Assembly (NCBI GenBank): GCA_050875145.1
Contig: JBNMLH010000011.1
Span: forward strand, 48,567-112,566
DNA length: 64,000 nucleotides
Direction of reading: 5' to 3'
Source: CAG-411 sp050875145
GTDB taxonomy: Bacteria; Bacillota; Clostridia; Lachnospirales; Lachnospiraceae
Shown here: piece after piece, positions 45,715-53,838 of the stretch
Layout: the number at the start of each line of letters is the position of its first letter
Numbering within the stretch: the stretch's first letter is position 1
Program-made: the position numbers and the translations under genes
The notes under the pieces: model-generated
Databases searched by the model: none
What the model was told of the DNA's origin: nothing
Seen by the model: the letters and a program-made list of their open reading frames with translations, nothing else

Positions 45715-46098
45715 ATGACATTATGTTATATTTGTGGTTGGAATTTTAAAGAAATCTATTCAGGCGGTGATATATGCCCTTGCTGTGACAGTGAATATGA
45801 TTTTGATGATTGTCTAGAAAAGGAAGAAATTTTAGAAAAATATTGTGGTAATGACAGAGAAAAGTTGCATATTATGGCACCTGAATTGGATGATGTAAAA
45901 GATGAAAAGAACGTTGCTTGTGATATAGTATGGCGTTTTATAAGGCTCAAATGGGTAAAAAAAGGATGTCCATTCAAATGGGCTAAAGAGGAGGGAATCG
46001 AACATTGGACAATACAAGACGCAAAAAAGCAACTGAAAACAATTAGATACGACTATGATACTTTGTTGCCGCTGGCAAATAAAATAATAAGTGACTAA
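45715..46098 (+). CDS. Hypothetical Cys-rich (CPCC-type) protein
   Basis: A 127-residue protein I do not recognise with confidence. The N-terminus has CYICGW and CPCC within 20 residues, a likely zinc ribbon. The rest is soluble and helical, with several Trp and the pattern RFIRLKWVKKGCPFKWAKEE. It resembles the loosely defined CPCC-type small proteins of Firmicutes. The ribosome-binding site is poor (AAAGGA about 15 bases away). It follows the BlaI-type gene after 28 bases and ends at a terminator, so the two may be co-transcribed. Confidence 0.65.
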   Translation: MTLCYICGWNFKEIYSGGDICPCCDSEYDFDDCLEKEEILEKYCGNDREKLHIMAPELDDVKDEKNVACDIVWRFIRLKWVKKGCPFKWAKEEGIEHWTIQDAKKQLKTIRYDYDTLLPLANKIISD

Positions 46099-46113
46099 AA
46101 TTGTTTTAATAAG

Positions 46114-46153
46114 TGCCGGTGTATTGTTTCAAAATATTACCGGCATTTTGTTT
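46114..46153 (+). terminator. Intrinsic terminator after the CPCC-type gene
   Basis: TGCCGGT (46114-46120) and ACCGGCA (46139-46145) form the base of the stem, extended inward by ATT/AAT, followed by TTTTGTTT. Confidence 0.8.
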
Positions 46154-46474
46154 AACACATGGATTGTACCCCCAAACTCCTTATATACACAAAATGAAAG
46201 AGAGATTTACAATGGCATACATCTATCTGGTTTAAACGGGTATGATGCCAGGATAGTTTGGTTTGCTTAAAAAGCGACTACTTTATCAAAGTTTTGCTTG
46301 AATCAACATTTATTCTTGAAAATTTTTTTGGTTATCTACCTTGAGTCGTTTATTACTCCATCTATTCGCAAAACTGAGATTTCACGAATAGATTCGGATT
46401 GGCTTTTATATCTTGTCATAGTATCCTCTAGCTCCAGAATACCGCTTTAACTACTACTTCTGATGATAGCTCCC
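46154..46474. other. Intergenic region without a clear gene
   Basis: About 320 bases with atypical look: AAGCGACT near 46270 pairs with AGTCGTTT near 46345, and CTATTCG pairs with CGAATAG around 16 bases. The minus strand holds a 27-codon frame (46336-46419) with AGAGGA before its ATG. It matches nothing I recognise. It may be a decayed element or a small RNA; I see no inverted-repeat ends or transposase. Confidence 0.35.
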
Positions 46475-46503
46475 TTTACATTTCGTTTTACATAATATAT
46501 AAT
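46475..46503 (+). promoter_or_regulatory. Sigma-A promoter of the small secreted protein
   Basis: TTTACA (46475-46480), 17 bases, TATAAT (46498-46503), followed by a ribosome-binding site 30 bases on. Confidence 0.7.
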
Positions 46504-46544
46504 AGTAAATGTTACTAAAAAGCAAAAGAAAGGGAGTAGAAACA

Positions 46545-47276
46545 ATGAAAAAAATTGTAACTTTATTGATGGCGGCCTTGATGGTCGTTGGATCCGTTGG
46601 AGGAAATGGTAATGTATTCATTTCTCAGGCAAAAACTGTAGATGTAAGCACCTTGAAAAAAGAAGGCTCTTGCATTACATCAGGTAAGACAGCATATTAT
46701 GTAGAATCTAAAGCAGAAAAAACTGTTTTATACAAATGTGATTTGTCAGGTAACAATAGCAAGAAAATCAATACATATGCAAAAGATGTAAGAATTTCAG
46801 CAATCTATAAGAAAAAGCTTTATTTTACTACTGGTTCTGAGACTGATGGATACAAAACTTATGTTTCTGGTAATTACGGTAAAGGAAAATTAAAATTAGA
46901 GAAGAAAGATCTAAAAATTTATTCTTATAAAGGAAAATATATGGTTGGTGTTTCTTACGAGTCTCCAGATGTCAGTCCATCAGTGCTTTGTGTTTACAAT
47001 GCAAAGACTAAAAAGAAACAGGAACTTGGGGAAGGCTACTCTCCTAAAATTTATGGAAATAAAGTGTTCTATGTTTCATTAAATAAAAAAACAAATGGTT
47101 TTGTTGTTGCATCTAGCAAATTGGGTAGCACAAAGAAAACAACATTAGCAACATTTCCAAAATCAATAAAGTATTATGTCCATGTAGATTCTTTAACTAA
47201 TCATAAAGTAAAATATTCCTATGAGAAAATAACGGATGATGGTACTAAAATGTTTACCAAGACTTTAAAGTACTAA
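46545..47276 (+). CDS. Secreted propeller-like hypothetical protein
   Basis: A 243-residue protein with a Sec signal peptide (KKIVTLLMAALMVVGSVGGN, cleaved around residue 30 near SQAK). The mature part is Lys/Tyr-rich with repeated short strands such as TAYYVES, KKLYFTTGS, GKYMVGVS and NKVFYVSLN, as in DUF5050-type propeller-like proteins. No catalytic motif is visible. ATG 46545 is chosen for its AAAGGGAG site; the frame could open at 46509. It is monocistronic. Confidence 0.75.
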   Translation: MKKIVTLLMAALMVVGSVGGNGNVFISQAKTVDVSTLKKEGSCITSGKTAYYVESKAEKTVLYKCDLSGNNSKKINTYAKDVRISAIYKKKLYFTTGSETDGYKTYVSGNYGKGKLKLEKKDLKIYSYKGKYMVGVSYESPDVSPSVLCVYNAKTKKKQELGEGYSPKIYGNKVFYVSLNKKTNGFVVASSKLGSTKKTTLATFPKSIKYYVHVDSLTNHKVKYSYEKITDDGTKMFTKTLKY

Positions 47277-47338
47277 ATGAAATAGAAATAACGTGTTTTG
47301 CTTTATAATATTGATTGTTCTTATACAACCAAAAAGAA

Positions 47339-47394
47339 GAGTCACTCTCCTGCTTTTATTATGTATGGCATGGGAGTGACTCATAAAAGTTTTT
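47339..47394 (+). terminator. Intrinsic terminator after the secreted protein gene
   Basis: GAGTCACTC-T-CC (47339-47350) pairs with GG-GAGTGACTC (47372-47382) and is followed by ATAAAAGTTTTT. Confidence 0.8.
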
Positions 47395-47395
47395 A

Positions 47396-47435
47396 AGCGT
47401 AGCAGTTTTATTGACTGCTACGCTATTTTATTTTA
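47396..47435. terminator. Second hairpin between convergent genes
   Basis: AGCGTAGCAG (47396-47405) and CTGCTACGCT (47415-47424) form a perfect 10-bp stem, followed on the plus strand by ATTTTATTTT. It probably insulates the convergent GH13 gene as well. Confidence 0.75.
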
Positions 47436-47509
47436 TAGATAGGTGCCCTTGTATTTATATCGAACACCTTTTTATCAAAACAAGCTTTCATGCATTTTTC
47501 ACATCAACC

Positions 47510-49930
47510 TCATTTTATTTCTAGCGCAATGCTTTCATATGCCTTCAAAACAAGTTGATTGTTCTTAATTGTTCCGTTTCCATATAAAATCTTGTTTGTT
47601 GCATTTTCTGGAATAGTTATCTTACTATCCTTTCCAGAAAGATTGTGTATCATAAGAATGTGTTCCTTTTCGGAATTTCGTTCGTATGCTAAAATTGTTT
47701 TATTCTTTGCATCATATGGTTTATATTTACCATTGGACAATGCAGAATGCTGTTTTCGGAATGCGATTAAGTCTTTATAATGTCTATACATGCTGTTCTT
47801 CTGTGTCATCTGTTCTAAAAGTGAACGAGTGTTTTTATTGTATTCTGCCGTATCCCAGCTAGTATCACCATCAGTCCCATTTTTACTCCACTTAAACGGT
47901 TCCCGCTTATTTTTATCGTCTCCTTCTCCCAGCATACCAATCTCTTCACCATAATAGATAAATGGATTTCCTGGAAGTGTAAGATAAATATTAGCAATTA
48001 ATTTAGCCTTTTGGATGTTTCCAACTTGGGAAACAATTCTATCTTGATCATGGTTACTTCCGAACATACCATCAATATAATTTCCTTTACTCTCCTGCTT
48101 ATATGTATTAAGTATGTCTGAAAGATTTTGAGCTAGATCTTTTCCTGATGATGTGGCAACAGAAGTTTCCTTTTTTACTGCTTCTATCATATCCTGTTCG
48201 AATGTAAAATTAAATTTAGTATCAAACGGTTGTGTATATGTAGCAAGTGTATCCTCTTCCTTCCATGCTTCTCCCACTAGATACACATCTGGATTTACTT
48301 CCTCACAGGCAAGTGCAAATTCATTCCACCATTGTAAATTCGCCTCTGTTGTATCCTTCATTTGTTTAAATTCATAATCTCCATATATATGAATTGCCGC
48401 ATCCAATCGAAATCCATCTACACCAAGTTCGAGCCAATGTTTTGCAGCGTTTTTTATTTCTTTGCGTACTGCCTTGTTATTATAATTCAAATCAGGCATA
48501 CTGCTATCAAAGATTCCGTAATAGTAATCTTCTCCGTTTTTGTGCCACACTTTTGTTCCCATATCTGATATATCGCTGGCAGAAAAATCAATGGTATCAT
48601 TCTTTTTGACCCAACGGTAATAATTACGATATTTACTTTTTTCTGAAGAAATTGCATCTTTAAACCAAGGATGACTATCACTTGTATGATTAATTACAAA
48701 ATCCATAATAACTTTCATATTGCGTTTGTGGGCTTCTGTAAGAAGATGCTGAAAGTCTTCTTCTGTTCCATAATCTTTATTAAGACTATAGTAGTCCGTT
48801 ACATCATAACCATGATAAGATGGAGAAGAGTTAATTGGCATAAGCCAAATGCCATCGCCATCTGAATCACAAAAAGAGCGAACAAATATTTCATAATATA
48901 CGCCCTGCTTCTTCTCTTCGTTTTTCTTTGCACGAAGTTTCATAGGAAAATTGCTTGTATCATATGTATCATAGCTACATTTTTCATATGTGGCTACATT
49001 TGCTGCGTTATTCACAAAAGTCTCTAAATCTGTAACATACACTTCTGTTTTTTTTGTCTCTTTATCTACGCAAATAAAAAAGATTTCTGAGCCATCGGTT
49101 GACAAAGAATACCCTGTAATTTTATCTTGTATCTCTTCAGGAAGAATTAGATCTTTTTCCTTTTTTAGGTTATGATTTGAAAAATCACCTAAAAACATAC
49201 TATCTATAATACCTTCCTCTGTAGTAGTTGACATTATCTTACAGCGATTTCCATTCAATGCACCTGATTGTGCATAAGAGATTGCATGTACTTTAGGAGA
49301 AACCGTAGTTGTCAGCTTTTCTAATTTATATTTTTCACCATCTGGAACCGCCTGAACCATTGCAATATCAGAGGCATCTGATTGCGAAAAAGCTTCATAT
49401 AAAAGGATTTCATCCGAAACTACATCACCTAATATTTGAAAATTTTCATTATTTACACCTTGTAAAAGAGTGACATTTGTTATTTTATCTTTTTTTATAG
49501 TTGCTCGATAAATTTTCAGCTCTTTTATATTACCTTCTGAATTGCATTTAGATAAGGGAATACCAGAAAAGTAAACAAATTTACCATTAGCATCTGGACA
49601 AAAATTATAGATATAATAGTCTTCATCTTCAAATGTAAGAGTAATCTGCTCCTTATCTTTCGTGTCATTTTTAAAGAGATATACAGAAGACATATAATTT
49701 TCGTCAAACCCCAGTATATAATAATCTCCTGTAGCTGAAACCTTTTTAATATTTCTAAGCATTAAATTTTCCGGCAATGGATACTTATCCCATTTTGTCA
49801 ATTTCAGCTTTTTTATTGTAGCTTCGTTTGTCGTTTCCACTTTGTTTTTAGATGTACTCTTATCACAGGCTGCTAAAGATAAACAAAGTGCACATAATAG
49901 TATAATTGTAATTCTTTTTTTCTTTTTCAT
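47510..49930 (-). CDS. GH13 alpha-amylase-family lipoprotein with internal deletion
   Basis: An 806-residue lipoprotein: lipobox LSLAAC, then an N-terminal region (about 30-330) of repeated strands resembling a propeller, then a GH13 domain. Catalytic residues are present: Asp510 in GFRLDAA, Glu554 in VGEAW, Asp628 in SNHDQDR. FVINHTSDSHPWF is intact. However, FCDSDGDGI runs straight into WLMPIN at residues 361/362 (about position 48847). In normal members some 20-30 residues (GDLNGI... to the second barrel strand) lie between. The frame is kept. The enzyme may be damaged or remodelled. It lies 56 bases downstream of the Hcp-domain gene. Confidence 0.85.
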   Translation of the reverse strand: MKKKKRITIILLCALCLSLAACDKSTSKNKVETTNEATIKKLKLTKWDKYPLPENLMLRNIKKVSATGDYYILGFDENYMSSVYLFKNDTKDKEQITLTFEDEDYYIYNFCPDANGKFVYFSGIPLSKCNSEGNIKELKIYRATIKKDKITNVTLLQGVNNENFQILGDVVSDEILLYEAFSQSDASDIAMVQAVPDGEKYKLEKLTTTVSPKVHAISYAQSGALNGNRCKIMSTTTEEGIIDSMFLGDFSNHNLKKEKDLILPEEIQDKITGYSLSTDGSEIFFICVDKETKKTEVYVTDLETFVNNAANVATYEKCSYDTYDTSNFPMKLRAKKNEEKKQGVYYEIFVRSFCDSDGDGIWLMPINSSPSYHGYDVTDYYSLNKDYGTEEDFQHLLTEAHKRNMKVIMDFVINHTSDSHPWFKDAISSEKSKYRNYYRWVKKNDTIDFSASDISDMGTKVWHKNGEDYYYGIFDSSMPDLNYNNKAVRKEIKNAAKHWLELGVDGFRLDAAIHIYGDYEFKQMKDTTEANLQWWNEFALACEEVNPDVYLVGEAWKEEDTLATYTQPFDTKFNFTFEQDMIEAVKKETSVATSSGKDLAQNLSDILNTYKQESKGNYIDGMFGSNHDQDRIVSQVGNIQKAKLIANIYLTLPGNPFIYYGEEIGMLGEGDDKNKREPFKWSKNGTDGDTSWDTAEYNKNTRSLLEQMTQKNSMYRHYKDLIAFRKQHSALSNGKYKPYDAKNKTILAYERNSEKEHILMIHNLSGKDSKITIPENATNKILYGNGTIKNNQLVLKAYESIALEIK

Positions 49931-49986
49931 TCATTTTCCCTCATTTTTTTACTTATTTCCAAACTTTCATTTTCTTAATACTTCTT

Positions 49987-50538
49987 TTATTCAGAAAGCA
50001 AAAATACTGGAAATGATGTAGTATAAACTGTTATATTTGCTTTTTTCAGCATTTCCATGCATTTTACATTAACTTGTCCGATTTCTACTATAACAGACCG
50101 CAAATCTTCTGCTTCTAAATCATAACTGATGATTGCTAACGCTTTATAGAAAAATGCATTCACTACATCCTCCTGGTATCCTGCTTCCAATGCCTGGTAT
50201 ACATAGGCAGCCATATTGCGAATGCTAAAAAGAATAAGTGATTTTAAGGAACAAATATCTTCCCTGGCATTCCATATCTGTTTCACATCATAGTCAGATG
50301 TGTTTCCGCATGGAGAGTCACAACAGCTACAATTAGGAACAATTTTATTCTTTTCTTCCTGCACAAGTGCAATCATTTCTTTTACTATTTCTTCCGAAGT
50401 ATTTGCATTTGTGATTGTGGTATACAATCCTTTTATTAAAATACAATCTGTATGTTCTGTTTTGGGATTGTTTTCACAAGCTTTTGCAAGTCCAATTAAC
50501 GCCCCGGTAAGTTTCTCCTGCAATATAGTAATGTCCAT
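49987..50538 (-). CDS. Stand-alone hybrid-cluster-protein N-terminal-like helical domain protein
   Basis: A 183-residue helical protein. GLYTTITNANTSEEIVKEMI and EDICSLKSLILFSIRNMAAY, followed by a KALAIISYDLEAEDL block and MLKKANITVY, match the helical-bundle domain of hybrid cluster protein (Hcp, hydroxylamine/nitric-oxide reductase). The hybrid-cluster catalytic half is absent. A Cys-rich loop CSCCDSPCG lies in the middle, so an iron-sulfur cluster is possible. It is 17 bases after the cupin gene. Full reductase activity is unlikely; a sensor or electron-transfer role would be a guess. Confidence 0.7.
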   Translation of the reverse strand: MDITILQEKLTGALIGLAKACENNPKTEHTDCILIKGLYTTITNANTSEEIVKEMIALVQEEKNKIVPNCSCCDSPCGNTSDYDVKQIWNAREDICSLKSLILFSIRNMAAYVYQALEAGYQEDVVNAFFYKALAIISYDLEAEDLRSVIVEIGQVNVKCMEMLKKANITVYTTSFPVFLLSE

Positions 50539-50555
50539 TTTTTACCTCTTTTTTA

Positions 50556-51212
50556 TTAATCTAATATAAGCATAAGTGCCATTTTAAATTTTTTGACAGC
50601 TGTTACAGAATGTTTGCCCATTTTATCAAATTTGAAAGTTTCTCCTGCATGAAGAGTATATTCTTTTCCTTCATAACCAATCGTTGCTTCACCATCTAAT
50701 GCAAATACAAGTGCTTCACCCGGTGCAGCATGTTCGGATAATCCAGTCCCTTCATCAAAACTCATCAAAACAAATTTTATCTTGTCTTCATTCACTAAAT
50801 CCATGTTAATAATTTTTCCATCTTGATATGGTAATAACTCACCTAACTTAAATACATCTCCTGCTTTTAAAATTTCGTTCATAATTGTCTCCTTTCGAAA
50901 ATTAATTTCCACATACACACATCCATTTTGAGTTCTTGTTCCGATTGGAATATTTTGCGGTAATACAAAACACTCCCCTGTTTTTACGTTCCAAGAATGT
51001 TTACTTGTATCAAATATTTCCATTTCTCCCTCATACATAATAACTATTTTGGGATATTGGTAACTTTCTGCACTGATTTCAGTTCCACCAGCCATGGAAA
51101 AGAAAAACATACTGTAATCATGTTGTCGATATAATTGTTTTGAAACAGTACAGCCTAGAATTGGTTCATTCTCTTGTGCAATATGAATGATACGTCCTGC
51201 TGTTTCGTTCAT
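50556..51212 (-). CDS. Two-domain cupin protein
   Basis: A 219-residue protein with two cupin folds. The second is clear: EGTGLSEHAAPGEALVFALD then GYEGKEYTLHAGETFKFDKM, a normal metal-binding cupin pair with His and Glu. The first (about 45-100) has EGEMEIF and GECFVLPQNIPIG. No DNA-binding domain is present. ATG at 51212 is chosen because GGAAGGG lies 6 bases upstream; starts at 51218 and 51236 are less likely. It is the first gene of the cupin/Hcp-domain pair and lies directly downstream of a CRP/FNR-like operator. Confidence 0.8.
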   Translation of the reverse strand: MNETAGRIIHIAQENEPILGCTVSKQLYRQHDYSMFFFSMAGGTEISAESYQYPKIVIMYEGEMEIFDTSKHSWNVKTGECFVLPQNIPIGTRTQNGCVYVEINFRKETIMNEILKAGDVFKLGELLPYQDGKIINMDLVNEDKIKFVLMSFDEGTGLSEHAAPGEALVFALDGEATIGYEGKEYTLHAGETFKFDKMGKHSVTAVKKFKMALMLILD

Positions 51213-51241
51213 TAGCATCCCTTCCTTCCTATACAAATATT

Positions 51242-51284
51242 ATCATAATATATTTAACTATCTATTTCTGTTGCCATGGCAACA
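51242..51284 (-). promoter_or_regulatory. CRP/FNR-like operator with promoter before the cupin gene
   Basis: TGTTGCCATGGCAACA (51269-51284) is a perfect 16-base palindrome of the GTTGC-N4-GCAAC form. On the minus strand a TATGAT -10 (51247-51242) would place the start near 51235, so the palindrome centre is at about -41.5, the class II activator position of CRP/FNR proteins. No clear -35 box is needed in such promoters. Confidence 0.6.
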
Positions 51285-51327
51285 ATTGTAAATAGTATTC
51301 CCATTAAGGAAAGCAGTATTCTATTTT

Positions 51328-52083
51328 TTATGCTAATCGTTGTAAAAATTCCTTTGTACGCTCATTAGCTGGGTTATCAATTACATCTTCCGGTTTTCCT
51401 TCTTCGATAACAATACCACCATCCATAAAAATAACTCTGTCTGCTACTTTTCTGGCAAAATCAATCTCATGAGTAACGATCACCATAGTCATTTTTTCTT
51501 CCGCCAACTCCCTCAATACTTTTAATATATCTGCCGTAATTTCAGGGTCTAGTGCAGAGGTTGGTTCATCAAAGAATAAAATTTTAGGATTCATGGCTAA
51601 TGCTCTGGCAATTGCAACTCGTTGCTGCTGTCCCCCTGATAGATGGCAAGGGTAATTGTCTGCCTTTTGGTCTAATCCCACTTTTTTTAATAACATGGTC
51701 GCTTCCTTTATTACTTCATCCTTTTCGCGTTTCTGAACGTGAATAGGTGCATCTGTCACGTTTTTCAAAACAGAATAGTGTGGAAATAAATTAAAATTTT
51801 GAAATACTAATCCAAATAAATTTTTTAATTCATGTAATTCCTTTGCCTCTACATATATCGTTTTTCCTGTTTTATTACAGGTTGCCGCTTTTTCACAGAA
51901 AGAGAGCGTTCCCTCATCCATCTTTTCTAATAAAGTTGCACAACGAAGTAATGTTGATTTTCCTGAGCCAGAAGGACCGATAATCGCAACTACTTCGCCC
52001 TCCTCTACAGAAATAGAGATGTCTTTTAGCACAGAAAGATCCCCAAAACTCTTTTTGACATGTTTCATTTCTAGATATTTCAT
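51328..52083 (-). CDS. Amino-acid ABC transporter ATP-binding protein
   Basis: A 251-residue ATPase of the polar amino acid (GlnQ/HisP) class. Walker A is GPSGSGKST, the signature LSGGQQQRVAIARAL, and Walker B ILFFDEPTSALDP; the ending RTKEFLQRLA is typical of the class. The first gene of the pair, 12 bases upstream, supplies both binding domain and permease. Substrate cannot be fixed from sequence; a polar amino acid is likely. Confidence 0.94.
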   Translation of the reverse strand: MKYLEMKHVKKSFGDLSVLKDISISVEEGEVVAIIGPSGSGKSTLLRCATLLEKMDEGTLSFCEKAATCNKTGKTIYVEAKELHELKNLFGLVFQNFNLFPHYSVLKNVTDAPIHVQKREKDEVIKEATMLLKKVGLDQKADNYPCHLSGGQQQRVAIARALAMNPKILFFDEPTSALDPEITADILKVLRELAEEKMTMVIVTHEIDFARKVADRVIFMDGGIVIEEGKPEDVIDNPANERTKEFLQRLA

Positions 52084-52095
52084 AGCCTTACTCTC

Positions 52096-53628
52096 CTATC
52101 TGTAATACTGCATTTTTTTCTCAATTTGTTCCATTCCCCAAGCAACTAAAAAGTTGAAGATATAATAAAAGATACCCGCAATTAGTAATGGCATAATGTT
52201 TGCCTCTGCTGCTGCAACTTGCTTTGCCAAAGTAAACATTTCTGTATATGCTAAAGCAAATGCCAAAGAAGTGTCCTTTACCAAAGTAATAATTTCATTT
52301 GTAACTGGTGGCATAACCCTTTTTACCATTTGAGGGAAAATAATCTTCCAAAACGTCTGTAACTTACTGTATCCTAATACCTCTGCCGCTTCGTACTGCC
52401 CTACTGGAATACTCTCTATTCCAGAACGATAAATCTCTGCAAAATACGCTGCATAATTAAGGGAAAAACCTATTATTACGGCATAGAAACGATAAGAATA
52501 GGATAGGGATACGCCAAATAAATAATATGGACCAAAGAATACAACCAAAAGTTGTAACATCAGTGGTGTTCCTCTCATAATTGAAATATATATCTTTGCC
52601 AGCCATTGTAATATGCCACAATGCGAACGACGTATAAAACAAATGAGAAGTCCAAGTGGCATAGAAAATAATAAAGTTAATACAAATATTAGCAACGTAG
52701 CGCCCATTCCACCAGAAAGTTGTTTGATTATGCTAACAACTTTTTCTATTGTAAATTTGTGAGAAGTTGTTGGCTGTTCATTTTTCATTACCTGATCTGC
52801 ACCCTTTTCACCAAGACAAGTACAATCCGAAAGATCCCATTCTGCCGCAATTTTATCAAAGGTACCATCCGCTAACATTCCCTGTAAGGTAGTTTCCACC
52901 TTATCGCGTAACTCTGTATTTCCAAGTTTAAAACCTATTCCATATTGTTCTGAAGCTATATATTGATCCAATATTTTGTATGCGTTTCCTCTGGAGGCAA
53001 TTTCATAATGGGCTACACCAATATCCATACATACCGCATCTGCAACTCCAGATTCCAAATTCATAAATGCACTATTATAGTCAGATACCTGTTGTAACTG
53101 TGCAAAAGACTTCGCTAATGCCTGGTTTTCTTTTGTAGCAGTTTTACCCTCAAAAGCTGCCAAAGCGGAAGAAGCTGTTTGTACAATTACAATTTTTCCT
53201 TTTAAATCCTCTAATTTGGAAATTGAAGAATCTTTTTTTACAATAATAACCTGAGAATTCTTTATATATGCAGAGGACCAAGTGTAATCATCCTCTCTTC
53301 CTGTCATGGTACAACCATTCCAGATACAGTCAATCGAACCGGTTTTTAATTCCATATCCTTAGAATTCCAATCAATCGGTTGTTTTACCAATGTCCAGTT
53401 GTTTCTTTTACAAACCTCTTCTGCCAAAGATAGATCAAATCCTACATACTCTCCATCTGTGTCTTTGTAACCATAGGGTGGAAATTCAGCGTCAAAACCT
53501 ACTGTAAAGGTTTGCTTTTCCACTTCATTTGATTTTGTTTTTCCACATCCTGCAAACAGGCCTACTGTTACTACACAGACAAATAATAGAATCATTCCTA
53601 TTGCTTTGTGTTTTGAATACTTTTTCAC
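52096..53628 (-). CDS. Fused substrate-binding protein and permease of an amino-acid ABC transporter
   Basis: A 510-residue fusion. Lipobox-like FAGC follows the N-terminal helix. The binding domain (about 40-285) starts FTVGFDAEFPPYGYKDTDGE and has VGFDLSLAEEVCKR and WNGCTMTGRED. A His/Met permease domain (about 300-505) has the family segments IYISIMRGTPLMLQLLVVFF and AEVLGYSKLQTFWKIIFPQM. The start is GTG at 53628, with GAGG 5 bases upstream; the open frame extends to 53745 but without a site. Together with the ATPase it makes a complete importer. Confidence 0.92.
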   Translation of the reverse strand: MKKYSKHKAIGMILLFVCVVTVGLFAGCGKTKSNEVEKQTFTVGFDAEFPPYGYKDTDGEYVGFDLSLAEEVCKRNNWTLVKQPIDWNSKDMELKTGSIDCIWNGCTMTGREDDYTWSSAYIKNSQVIIVKKDSSISKLEDLKGKIVIVQTASSALAAFEGKTATKENQALAKSFAQLQQVSDYNSAFMNLESGVADAVCMDIGVAHYEIASRGNAYKILDQYIASEQYGIGFKLGNTELRDKVETTLQGMLADGTFDKIAAEWDLSDCTCLGEKGADQVMKNEQPTTSHKFTIEKVVSIIKQLSGGMGATLLIFVLTLLFSMPLGLLICFIRRSHCGILQWLAKIYISIMRGTPLMLQLLVVFFGPYYLFGVSLSYSYRFYAVIIGFSLNYAAYFAEIYRSGIESIPVGQYEAAEVLGYSKLQTFWKIIFPQMVKRVMPPVTNEIITLVKDTSLAFALAYTEMFTLAKQVAAAEANIMPLLIAGIFYYIFNFLVAWGMEQIEKKMQYYR

Positions 53629-53707
53629 AATTACCTCATTTCTGAAACACTTACCAATACTGCTTTTTTGTACTGATCTGCTCCGTTTTTGTATTATATT
53701 TAATGAC

Positions 53708-53755
53708 CCATAAAAAATATTGCTTTTCTGAATCACTCTGAACAAAATTGCAATA
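53708..53755 (-). terminator. Possible attenuator in the transporter leader
   Basis: On the minus strand TATTGC (53755-53750) pairs with GCAATA (53723-53718), helped by TTTT/AAAA inside, and is followed by TTTTTTAT. It sits just after the predicted start site and 80 bases before the gene, so it could end transcription early. I could not identify a ligand-binding partner. Confidence 0.4.
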
Positions 53756-53762
53756 CTATTCC

Positions 53763-53791
53763 ATTATAACAAAGAAAAAGTATAGTGCCAA
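53763..53791 (-). promoter_or_regulatory. Sigma-A promoter of the amino-acid transporter
   Basis: On the minus strand TTGGCA (53791-53786), 17 bases, TATAAT (53768-53763). The leader to GTG 53628 is about 130 bases. Confidence 0.75.
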
Positions 53792-53838
53792 ATATAAATT
53801 TGCAAGTTTCCATAAACCATGCGATAGGCTAAAAACAT

